In this document: one piece after another, positions 1 through 7,263 of the stretch
Numbering within the stretch: the first letter of the stretch is position 1
How the letters are laid out: the number at the start of each line of letters is the position of its first letter
Assembly (NCBI GenBank): GCA_963695105.1
Contig: CAVOGC010000004.1
Span: 1 to 64,000, forward strand
Direction: 5' to 3'
Source: Competibacter sp963695105
Lineage (GTDB): Bacteria; Pseudomonadota; Gammaproteobacteria; Competibacterales; Competibacteraceae
DNA: 64,000 nucleotides
Position numbers and translations under genes: made by a program
The notes under the pieces: model-generated
The model's input: the letters and a program-made list of their open reading frames with translations, nothing else
What the model was told of the DNA's origin: nothing
The model's database searches: none

Positions 1-2493
1 CTGATGGCGGTGCTGTTCTGGTTCGTGCTGCGGCGCATTGTGCGCATCACCAAGGTCCATCGCATCACCTCCATCGCCGATTTCATCGGTTCCCGCTACG
101 GCAAGAGCGGCCTGCTGGCCGGGATGGTGACGGTGATCGTCATGCTCGGCATCCTGCCGTACATCTCCATCCAGTTGAAGGCCATTGCCGCCAGCTTCAG
201 CCTGTTGCGCCAGTATCCGGAAGTCACCCGGCTGGCCGCCTCGACCCAGCATCCGGTCTGGATGGACACCACGCTGTACGTGGCGCTGGTGCTGATCGTG
301 TTTACCATCCTGTTCGGAACCCGGCATATCGACAATACCGAACGCCACGAGGGGATGGTGGCGGCGGTGGCGTTCGAATCGCTGCTCAAACTGTTGGCCT
401 TCATGCTGGTCGGCGTGGTGGTGACTTTCGTCATCTTCAGCGGCCCCGGCGACCTGTTCCAGCAGGCGGCGGCGCAGCCGGATTTGGCGGCGCTGCTGCG
501 CTTCGAGGTGGTGCCGGGCGGTTACGGCGGCTGGCTGTCGCTGACTTTTCTGTCGATGATGGCATTTCTTTTCCTGCCCCGGCAGTTCCAGGTGCTGGTG
601 GTGGAAAACGTCAACGAAACGCACATCCGCAAGGCGATCTGGCTGTTTCCGCTCTATCTGTTCGCCATCAATCTGTTCGTGCTGCCGATCGCCCTGGGGG
701 GACGGCTGATCTTCAGCAACGGCGGCGTGGATGCCGACACCTTCGTGCTGGCGCTGCCGATGGCCGAACACATGCCGACTCTGGCGCTGCTGGTGTTTCT
801 CGGCGGGCTGTCGGCCGCCGCCAGCATGATCATGTTCGAAACGGTCACGCTGTCCACCATGGTCTGCAACGACTTGGTGATGCCGATCCTGCTGCGCGTC
901 AATCCCCGCTGGCTGGCCGGCCGCACCGATCTATCCGGCCTGCTGCTCGGCATCCGCCGCGCCGGCATTGCCGTGATCATCCTGCTCGGCTACCTGTATT
1001 TTCGCTTTATCGGCGAGAGCTACGCGCTGGTCGCCAGCGGGCTGGTGTCCTTCGCCGCCGCCGCTCAGTTCGCGCCGCCGATTCTGATCGGCCTGTACTG
1101 GAAACGGGCCAACCGGCTGGGGGCGCTGATCGGGTTGAGCGGTGGTTTTCTGATCTGGGCCTACACCCTGCTGTTGCCCTCCATGGCCCGCTCCGGCTGG
1201 ATCGACCCCAGCTTCATCGAGGCCGGACCGTTCGGAATCGAACTGCTTAAACCTTACGCACTGTTCGGCCTCAACGGCTTGGATCAGTACATGCACGCGG
1301 TGTTTTGGAGCATGTTGGTCAACATCGGCGGGCTGGTGTCCGGCTCGATGCTGAGCCGACCGGACCCGCTCGAACAGGTGCAGGGCAGCCAGTTCGTCGA
1401 CGTGTTCAAGCGCGAGCGCCACGACGGCGACGCGCTGCTGTGGCGGGGCGTGGTCGAAACCGCCGAACTGTACGACCTGCTGGCCCGCTTCCTGGGTCCC
1501 GCGCGCGCCAGCGAAGTCTTTGACCGTTACGCCCGCGATCGCGGCGGCTATCCGCTGCAAGCCGATGCGCGGCTCATTCACTACACCGAACGCTTGCTGG
1601 CCGGCGCGATCGGCGCGGCGTCGGCCCGGGTGATGATCTCTTCGATCGTGATGGGCGAGGTGCTCAGCATCGAGGAGGTGATGACCATCCTTGACGAGAG
1701 CACCCAGGTCATCGAATACAGCCGCCGGCTGGAGCAGCAATCGCGGGAGTTGGAAGCGGCCTCGGCCGAACTGCGGGAAGCCAACAACCGGCTGCGGGAA
1801 CTCGACCGACTGAAAGATGAGTTCATCTCCACCGTAACTCACGAACTGCGCACGCCGCTGACCTCGATCCGCGCCTTCTCCGAGATCCTGCTGGCAAACC
1901 CCGGCATGGACTTGGAGCAACACAGCAAATTCCTCAGCATCATCGTCAAGGAGAGCGAGCGGCTGACCCGGTTGATCAACCAGGTGCTGGACATGGCCAA
2001 AATCGATTCCGGCCGAATCGACTGGCACATCGACCAAGTCGATCTGCGGACCCTGATTCAGGACGCCATCAACTCCACCAGCCAGTTGTTCAACGACAAG
2101 GGCGCCACCCTGAGCGAGGATCTGGGCGATCAGGATGTGATCATCGCCTGCGATCACGACCGGCTTACCCAGGTGCTGATCAACCTGCTGTCGAACGCCG
2201 TCAAGTTCTGTCCGGAACAGTCCGGCGAGGTCGTCATCCGCCTGCGGGCGGTAGCGAACCGCTGGCGCATCGAGGTGATCGACAACGGCCCCGGCATCGC
2301 GCATGACCAGCACAAACTGATTTTTGAGAAATTCCACCAAGTGAGCGACACGCATGGCGGCAAACCGAAAGGCACCGGGCTGGGGTTGCCGATCAGTCAG
2401 AAGATCGTCGAGCACCATGGCGGTCATATCTGGGTGGAGAGCGAGGTCGGCCAAGGCACGACGTTTATCGTGGAGTTGCCCAGGAAGGCGTGA
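1..2493 (+). CDS. Sodium:solute symporter-sensor histidine kinase fusion (5' partial)
   Basis: The reading frame is open from the first base, so the true start lies upstream. The first ~470 residues are a run of hydrophobic helices of the sodium:solute symporter (SSS) type. They are followed by a charged coiled-coil linker (about residues 565-605 counted from the internal Met at base 4) and a full histidine kinase. The HisKA box has its phospho-acceptor His near residue 613 (THELRTPL), followed by the N box (NLLSNAVKF, ~727), G1 (DNGPGIA, ~760) and G2 (GTGLGLP, ~790). This is the layout of the CbrA/CrbS family, in which a transporter-like module is joined to a kinase that controls carbon source use. 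No response regulator gene follows it here; its partner may be upstream or elsewhere. The domain call is firm; the ligand is unknown. Confidence 0.9.
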   Translation: MMAVLFWFVLRRIVRITKVHRITSIADFIGSRYGKSGLLAGMVTVIVMLGILPYISIQLKAIAASFSLLRQYPEVTRLAASTQHPVWMDTTLYVALVLIVFTILFGTRHIDNTERHEGMVAAVAFESLLKLLAFMLVGVVVTFVIFSGPGDLFQQAAAQPDLAALLRFEVVPGGYGGWLSLTFLSMMAFLFLPRQFQVLVVENVNETHIRKAIWLFPLYLFAINLFVLPIALGGRLIFSNGGVDADTFVLALPMAEHMPTLALLVFLGGLSAAASMIMFETVTLSTMVCNDLVMPILLRVNPRWLAGRTDLSGLLLGIRRAGIAVIILLGYLYFRFIGESYALVASGLVSFAAAAQFAPPILIGLYWKRANRLGALIGLSGGFLIWAYTLLLPSMARSGWIDPSFIEAGPFGIELLKPYALFGLNGLDQYMHAVFWSMLVNIGGLVSGSMLSRPDPLEQVQGSQFVDVFKRERHDGDALLWRGVVETAELYDLLARFLGPARASEVFDRYARDRGGYPLQADARLIHYTERLLAGAIGAASARVMISSIVMGEVLSIEEVMTILDESTQVIEYSRRLEQQSRELEAASAELREANNRLRELDRLKDEFISTVTHELRTPLTSIRAFSEILLANPGMDLEQHSKFLSIIVKESERLTRLINQVLDMAKIDSGRIDWHIDQVDLRTLIQDAINSTSQLFNDKGATLSEDLGDQDVIIACDHDRLTQVLINLLSNAVKFCPEQSGEVVIRLRAVANRWRIEVIDNGPGIAHDQHKLIFEKFHQVSDTHGGKPKGTGLGLPISQKIVEHHGGHIWVESEVGQGTTFIVELPRKA

Positions 2494-2589
2494 AGCGGAA
2501 CGAGGTGGGTTCGGCCCAGCCGCGGCAAATTGCCTCAACCCAGTGAACTGGCCTGGAGAAACGGTTGCGAGGTTTCGATGCGGGCGGCG

Positions 2590-2700
2590 GGCGGCGGACA
2601 GCGCCTTGAGATTGACCGGCCCGCCATGGGCGGCCAAATTGTCCAGCAGTCTGGATACGCGGGCAATCACTTGGATCGAAGAGGTCGCCTTGGCGGCCAT
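2590..2700 (-). pseudogene. N-terminal remnant of an IclR-family regulator
   Basis: Starting from an ATG at 2700, with an AGGA-type ribosome site just before it, the minus strand encodes about 37 residues. They look like the first helices of an IclR-family DNA-binding domain (SSIQVIARVSRLLDNLAAHG, then PVNLKALSAA). The match stops where the helix-turn-helix recognition segment (usually GLHPSTAHRIL-like) should follow; none of the three frames continues it. The remaining ~75 bases to the kinase stop codon show no further similarity. The 5' end is intact and the gene is cut off after about 110 bases, so it is a remnant. The AT-rich stretch 2701-2760 would have been its promoter region, shared with thyA. 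Confidence 0.5.
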
Positions 2701-2818
2701 TTTTTATCCTGATATACGCTAACTTATTAATAAAAAATGAAATTGAGACCACTATATTGCATTGCACAATAAATTTCCATCGTTTTGGATCAAGCCCGAA
2801 TCGGGGAGCACGCCAGCC

Positions 2819-3613
2819 ATGAGAGCCTATCTCGACTTGTTGCGGCGCGTGTTGGATGAGGGAGTACGCAAGCAGGACCGCACGGGCGTCGGGACTTTGA
2901 GCCTCTTCGGCGCGCAACTGCGCTTCGATTTACGGGCCGGGTTTCCGCTGGTGACGACCAAGAAGCTACACCTGCGTTCGATCGTGCATGAACTGTTGTG
3001 GTTTTTGCGCGGCGACACCCACCTTCGCTACCTGCACGAGCAGGGAGTGACCATCTGGGATGAATGGGCCGATGCCAACGGCGATCTGGGGCCGATTTAC
3101 GGCCAGCAATGGCGGGGCTGGGAAGCCGCCGACGGTCGTCGCATCGACCAACTCGCCAACGCCGTCGATCTGTTGCGACGCGACCCGGATTCACGGCGGA
3201 TCGTGGTGTCGGCGTGGAACGTCGGCGAGCTGGAGCGAATGCGGTTGTTGCCCTGCCATGTGCTGTTCCAGTTCTATGTGGCCGGCGGCGAGCTGTCCTG
3301 CCAGCTTTACCAACGTAGCGCTGACCTGTTTCTCGGCGTCCCGTTCAACGTCGCCAGCTACGCCCTGCTGACCCACCTGGTCGCCCAGCAGACCGATCTG
3401 GCGGTGGGCGAATTCATCTGGACCGGCGGCGACTGCCACCTGTATCTGAACCATTTGGAGCAGGCCCACATGCAGCTCGGCCGCGAGCCGTATCCGCCGC
3501 CACGACTGGCGATCCGGCGCCGGCCGGAGACTCTATTCGAGTACCGTTACGAGGATTTCGACATCGTCGACTATCAGGCGCATCCGGCCATCCGCGCTCC
3601 GGTGGCGGTTTAG
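2819..3613 (+). CDS. thyA: Thymidylate synthase
   Basis: Converts dUMP to dTMP using 5,10-methylenetetrahydrofolate in the cytoplasm. The protein is 264 residues, the same as E. coli ThyA. It shows the family landmarks: DRTGVGTLSLFG near the N terminus, the catalytic cysteine at residue 146 (LLPCHVLFQFY), the QRSADLFLG substrate segment, and the C-terminal APVAV tail. An upstream TTG at 2762 would add 19 residues that do not resemble the family. The ATG at 2819 is preceded by GGGGAG at suitable spacing and gives the canonical N terminus, so it is preferred. There is no lgt or folA partner next to it; the upstream neighbour is a decayed regulator. Confidence 0.97.
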   Translation: MRAYLDLLRRVLDEGVRKQDRTGVGTLSLFGAQLRFDLRAGFPLVTTKKLHLRSIVHELLWFLRGDTHLRYLHEQGVTIWDEWADANGDLGPIYGQQWRGWEAADGRRIDQLANAVDLLRRDPDSRRIVVSAWNVGELERMRLLPCHVLFQFYVAGGELSCQLYQRSADLFLGVPFNVASYALLTHLVAQQTDLAVGEFIWTGGDCHLYLNHLEQAHMQLGREPYPPPRLAIRRRPETLFEYRYEDFDIVDYQAHPAIRAPVAV

Positions 3614-3751
3614 CCGATGGACTCGCCTCGCGGGAGAAGTGCTGGATAGCCGCCTTGCCGGCGCGGCCTCCGATTGATTCCAACCGGCTTGACGGACTGC
3701 CTAAATTGTGTTGCGATGCACCATCACAGAGATTGGCGTGGAACTTTCGCA

Positions 3752-4105
3752 ATGAACATCGACAAGGTCATCGAACGAAATCAGGCGGTGGGTTTGCTGG
3801 CATGGCAGTGCGTGCTGCGCGCCAGCGGGCTGATGAGCCTCGGCGCCATCAGCTCCGCGCGCAAGACGCTGGACACCTATCTGTTGTGTTTGCGGCACGG
3901 CGCGGAGTATGTCGAACAGGCCCGGCTGACCGATCCCCCCGAGAAGCTGGTGGTGGTTTACGTGGACGCCCTCAGCGATTGCGTTGAGAAGTCCTGGCAG
4001 GATTTTCGCAACAACCTGCAAATCCTGCTGCTCACCCAGGACGAGGTGTTGATCTGGGTGGCCAGGATCGACAGGACCCTGGACGAAAGAGAGAGCCAGC
4101 GCTAG
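3752..4105 (+). CDS. Small phasin-like protein, function unproven
   Basis: 117 residues starting at MNIDKVIERN. It is almost entirely helical and amphipathic in appearance, with no signal peptide, cysteine pair or nucleotide-binding motif. The pattern (a long helix with regularly spaced Leu/Ala, then a second long helix after a Pro-Pro break near residue 63) is reminiscent of phasins, the small proteins that coat polyhydroxyalkanoate granules. No specific signature proves this. A longer frame opens at 3674, but its extra residues (with HHH and Cys) look non-coding, and the ATG at 3752 has only a weak GGAA site. It lies 138 bp behind thyA and faces the ygjP-like gene across a gap with two hairpins. 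Confidence 0.6.
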   Translation: MNIDKVIERNQAVGLLAWQCVLRASGLMSLGAISSARKTLDTYLLCLRHGAEYVEQARLTDPPEKLVVVYVDALSDCVEKSWQDFRNNLQILLLTQDEVLIWVARIDRTLDERESQR

Positions 4106-4112
4106 CTGTCCT

Positions 4113-4170
4113 TGCCTGCAAACAGGCAGCACGGCGGCCGGTGACTCACCCTCGCCCGATCATGCGGGCG
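4113..4170. terminator. Two hairpins in a convergent gap
   Basis: Between the convergent phasin-like and YgjP-like genes lie two perfect short inverted repeats. TGCCTG-CAAA-CAGGCA spans 4113-4128 and CGCCCG-ATCATG-CGGGCG spans 4153-4170. Neither has a clear T run, so they may be Rho-assisted or RNA-stabilising ends rather than textbook intrinsic terminators. Confidence 0.4.
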
Positions 4171-4174
4171 CGGA

Positions 4175-4906
4175 TTACAGTACCCAAGCCGGCAGGTACT
4201 CCCGCGCGTTGCGGAGCGCCGCGCTGATCTCCCGGGCCCCCGGTTCGAACTGCTGGACCAGATCCCAGAACCGGGCGGAATGATTCAGTTCGACGGTGTG
4301 GCACAACTCGTGGACCAACACGTAGCGAACCCACGCGCGCGGCAGAAACAACAGCTTGTAATTCAGATTGATGCGACCCTTGGCCGAGCAACTGCCCCAG
4401 CGGGTCTGCTGTCCCTTGATGGAAACCCCGCCATACCGTAGCCCGGTCTCGCCGGACAATCGCTCCAGCCACGGCGCCAGCGTGTCTCGACCCCGGCGGG
4501 CCAGCCAACGGTGCAAGACGGCGCGACAGACGGCCACATTCTCCACTTGGCCAGCCACGACAATCCGGCCGGGGCCGGCGGCTCTGGCGCCGGTCGCCCT
4601 GGCCGGCATGGCCTGATACTCGACCCGCCAGGTTTCCGCCAGCGCCAGCAGCCTGAACTCCCGGGGGGGCGCGATGCTGGCCGGCGGCGGGCTGGCCGCC
4701 TCGAACCGCTCAAGATGATGAGCCACCCAGCCCCTCCTGCCGTCGATGATCGCGCCCAGGCGGGACCGATCAAACCCGTGCGGGACGACCACGACCAGAC
4801 CGCTCCGCGCGCTCAGCCGGAACCGAATGTTATGGCCGCGGGGCGAAACGACGATACGGTAGGGAACCCGCCGTCCGTCGGCCAGTTCGAGGATTGCGAC
4901 AGCCAC
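4175..4906 (-). CDS. YgjP-like M48-type metallopeptidase (DUF45)
   Basis: 243 residues from a GTG start that lies 2 bases after the ampG stop codon, so it is translated from the same message. The C-terminal half holds the zinc-binding motif HELCH in LVHELCHTVELNHSARFW, preceded by the conserved QQTRWGSCSAKGRINLNYKL block typical of the YgjP/SprT-like DUF45 family. The downstream His and Phe-Trp in NHSARFW are usual for this family. The biological substrate is not known. A much longer open frame on this strand runs through ampG out of frame; it is not real because ampG is clearly coding in its own frame. Confidence 0.88.
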   Translation of the reverse strand: MAVAILELADGRRVPYRIVVSPRGHNIRFRLSARSGLVVVVPHGFDRSRLGAIIDGRRGWVAHHLERFEAASPPPASIAPPREFRLLALAETWRVEYQAMPARATGARAAGPGRIVVAGQVENVAVCRAVLHRWLARRGRDTLAPWLERLSGETGLRYGGVSIKGQQTRWGSCSAKGRINLNYKLLFLPRAWVRYVLVHELCHTVELNHSARFWDLVQQFEPGAREISAALRNAREYLPAWVL

Positions 4907-4908
4907 GC

Positions 4909-6213
4909 TCAATCCTTGCCGGTTCCCGACACCGCCGCCAGTTCCGCAACCACCGCTTCCCGCGCCGGTTCCATCCACGCCCGAAACCGGGTCAGCAGCC
5001 ACAGGCCGGGCACGGTGGCCACCATGCAGAACAGGAAGAAGCCTTCCCAGCCCAGCCATTCGGCCAGATAGCCGGTCGGGGTATTGACGATCACCCGGGG
5101 AATGCCCATCAGGCTGCTGAGCAGCGCGTACTGGGTGGCGGTGAATTTCCGGTTGGTGAGAGTGGCCATAAACGCCACGTAGGCGGTGGTCGCCATGCCG
5201 CTGAACAGATTTTCGCTGGCGATGGCCAGCGCCAGGCCGGGCAGGCTGTGCCCCAGCCGGGCCAGGATGACGAAACCGATCAGCCCGATCGCTTGCAGCA
5301 CCCCGAAGGTCCACAGCGCGCGGTACAAGCCCAGCCGCAGGATCAACACGCCGCCCATCAGACCGCCGATCACCGTCGCCCAGAAGCCGAACAGTTTGAC
5401 GACGGTGCCGATCTCGCTCTTGCTGAAGCCAAGATCCAGGTAAAAAGGCGTGGTCATCTGGCTGGCCATCATCTCGCCGACCTTGTAGAGCAGCACGAAC
5501 AGCAGGATCAGGCCGGCGTCGTGGCGCGAAAAATACTCCACGAACGGCTGCACCACCGCCTCGCGCAGGGTGCGGGGCGTACCGGCCGCCACCAGCGGCT
5601 CGACGCAGAACAGGGTGGTGATCAGGCCAGGCAGCATCGCCGCCGCCATCACCCAATACACCGCCTGGAACGGGATGAAGTCGGCCAGAATCAAGCCACC
5701 GCCGGAAGACACCAGCATCCCCACCCGGTAACCGTTGACGTAGAGCGAGGCGCCCAGTCCCTGCTCGTCGTCGGCCAGCGACTCGCGCCGGTAGGCGTCG
5801 ATCACGATGTCCTGCGAAGCGGAGAAGAACGCCACCAGGAACGCCGCCAGCGTGACCCGCGGCAAACTCAGCGTCGGGTCGGTCAGCCCCAGTCCCGCAA
5901 TCGCCGCGATCAGCGTGACCTGAATCAGCAGCAGCCAGCCGCGCCGCCGGCCCATGCCGGAGATCGGCGCGAACCGATCCAGCAGCGGCGCCCACAGGAA
6001 TTTCAGGGTGTAGGGCAGGCCGACCAGGGCGAACAGACCGATGGTGCCGAGATTCACGCCGGCTTCGGTCAGCCAGGCTTGCAGCACCGAGCCGGTGGCC
6101 AGCAGCAGCGGCAGGCCGGAGGAAAAGCCCATCAGCAGGGCGGTGAGCATCCGGCCGCTGAAGAAGACGCGTAAAATGTCCCGGCCGGAGCGGTGGGCGG
6201 GATTAGAAAGCAT
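4909..6213 (-). CDS. ampG: Muropeptide permease AmpG (MFS)
   Basis: 434 residues with about 12 hydrophobic segments and a major facilitator fold. Family features include FSSGLPLLLATGSVLQAWLT in the first helices, FLWAPLLDR after the second helix, and SASQDIVIDAYRRE, which is characteristic of AmpG. AmpG imports GlcNAc-anhydroMurNAc peptides from the periplasm for cell-wall recycling and feeds the AmpC induction signal where that exists. The start overlaps the end of xthA by 11 bp and the stop nearly touches the YgjP-like gene, so the three form a probable operon. Confidence 0.9.
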   Translation of the reverse strand: MLSNPAHRSGRDILRVFFSGRMLTALLMGFSSGLPLLLATGSVLQAWLTEAGVNLGTIGLFALVGLPYTLKFLWAPLLDRFAPISGMGRRRGWLLLIQVTLIAAIAGLGLTDPTLSLPRVTLAAFLVAFFSASQDIVIDAYRRESLADDEQGLGASLYVNGYRVGMLVSSGGGLILADFIPFQAVYWVMAAAMLPGLITTLFCVEPLVAAGTPRTLREAVVQPFVEYFSRHDAGLILLFVLLYKVGEMMASQMTTPFYLDLGFSKSEIGTVVKLFGFWATVIGGLMGGVLILRLGLYRALWTFGVLQAIGLIGFVILARLGHSLPGLALAIASENLFSGMATTAYVAFMATLTNRKFTATQYALLSSLMGIPRVIVNTPTGYLAEWLGWEGFFLFCMVATVPGLWLLTRFRAWMEPAREAVVAELAAVSGTGKD

Positions 6214-6976
6214 AATCGTAATCCAGAGTTAACGGTGCGTGATCGGAAAAGCGCCGCTTGCGGTAGATGGCGGCGGCGCGTACCTTGTCCGCCAAACCGG
6301 GCGTGACTACCTGATAATCGATCCGCCAGCCGACGTTTTTCTCCCACGCCCGGCCGCGATTGGACCACCAGGTGTATTGATCGGGGTTGGGATTCACGAC
6401 CCGGAAGGCGTCCACCCAACCGAGCGGTCCGAACAATTCATCCAGCCAGGCCCGTTCCTCGGGCAAAAAGCCGGAGTGGTCCCGGTTGGCTCGCCAGTTT
6501 TTGAGATCGATTTCCTGGTGGGCGATGTTCCAGTCGCCGCACAGGATGACATCGCGGCCGCTGGCGCGCATCGCCCGCAGCGGCTCCGCCAGCCGCGCCA
6601 TGAAATCGAATTTCACCACCTGTCGTTCCGGCTTGGTGGAACCTGAGGGCAAGTACAGCGACACCACGCTGAGCGGGCCGAAGCGCGCTTCCAGCCAGCG
6701 ACCCTCGCGGTCGCATTCCGGCCAACCCAGCCCGGTTCGTACCTCGTCCGGCTCGCGGCGCGCGTACAGCGCCACGCCGCTGTAGCCTTTGCGTTCGGCG
6801 TCGTGGTAATGGCAATGGTAACCGAACGGGTGATAGACCTCGGGCGGCAACTGGTGCAACTGTGCCTTGGTTTCCTGAAGGCAGACCACATCGGCGTTCT
6901 GTTCGGCCAGCCAGGCAAAAAAACCCTTGCCGGCGGCGGAACGGATGCCGTTGGCGTTGAAGGTGATAACGCGCAT
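6203..6976 (-). CDS. xthA: Exodeoxyribonuclease III
   Basis: 257 residues of the endonuclease/exonuclease/phosphatase fold. It acts as an AP endonuclease and 3'-5' exonuclease in base excision repair. Visible motifs are MRVITFNANGIRSA at the N terminus, VVCLQETKAQ (metal-binding Glu), YSGVALYARR, GDWNIAH, and SDHAPLTLDYD with the catalytic Asp-His. The frame extends upstream to 7048, but the residues before MRVITF do not resemble the family. The start at 6976 gives a length close to other bacterial ExoIII proteins. It is the first gene of the xthA-ampG-ygjP-like group. Confidence 0.95.
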   Translation of the reverse strand: MRVITFNANGIRSAAGKGFFAWLAEQNADVVCLQETKAQLHQLPPEVYHPFGYHCHYHDAERKGYSGVALYARREPDEVRTGLGWPECDREGRWLEARFGPLSVVSLYLPSGSTKPERQVVKFDFMARLAEPLRAMRASGRDVILCGDWNIAHQEIDLKNWRANRDHSGFLPEERAWLDELFGPLGWVDAFRVVNPNPDQYTWWSNRGRAWEKNVGWRIDYQVVTPGLADKVRAAAIYRKRRFSDHAPLTLDYDYAF

Positions 6977-7263
6977 GGTCGGGGGCGAATCTCCGGCGGT
7001 CGGATGGGTCTCGAAGCGCGCTATGATACCGGCATTCGTCTTGCTCACAGCCGGAATCTCGAATCATGAACACAGATGGACGGTTTACATGATTCATCCT
7101 ACTGCTTGGCACTGGGCTCAAACCACTGTAAGCCGCCTTCCGGATCAACAAATGCTGATGGCGCAAAACCCATAATGCTCCATGGTCATTGCTGGAACCT
7201 CCGGGGGTATCAAGCCACTTATAACAAAATCCCTTTCGCCGCTCACCGTCCCGGAACGCCGCC
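6977..7263. other. Divergent intergenic region, no gene recognised
   Basis: The 287 bp between xthA and the DUF255 gene, which diverge, must hold both promoters. I see no convincing consensus promoter, hairpin or coding remnant. The small open frames here lack family-like sequence. Confidence 0.4.

Noticed and set aside
931..2700. 589-codon open frame on the minus strand
   Set aside because: It is the antisense of the histidine kinase gene, rich in Gln, His and Arg as antisense frames in GC-rich DNA are. Only its first ~37 codons, outside the kinase gene, look like a real (IclR) protein.
2762..2818. Upstream TTG start for thyA
   Set aside because: It would add 19 residues unlike the family, while the ATG at 2819 yields exactly the 264-residue canonical protein with a ribosome site.
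4894..6174. 426-codon open frame on the plus strand
   Set aside because: Antisense of ampG, extremely rich in Gln, His and Arg with no family sequence; ampG has a full transporter pattern.
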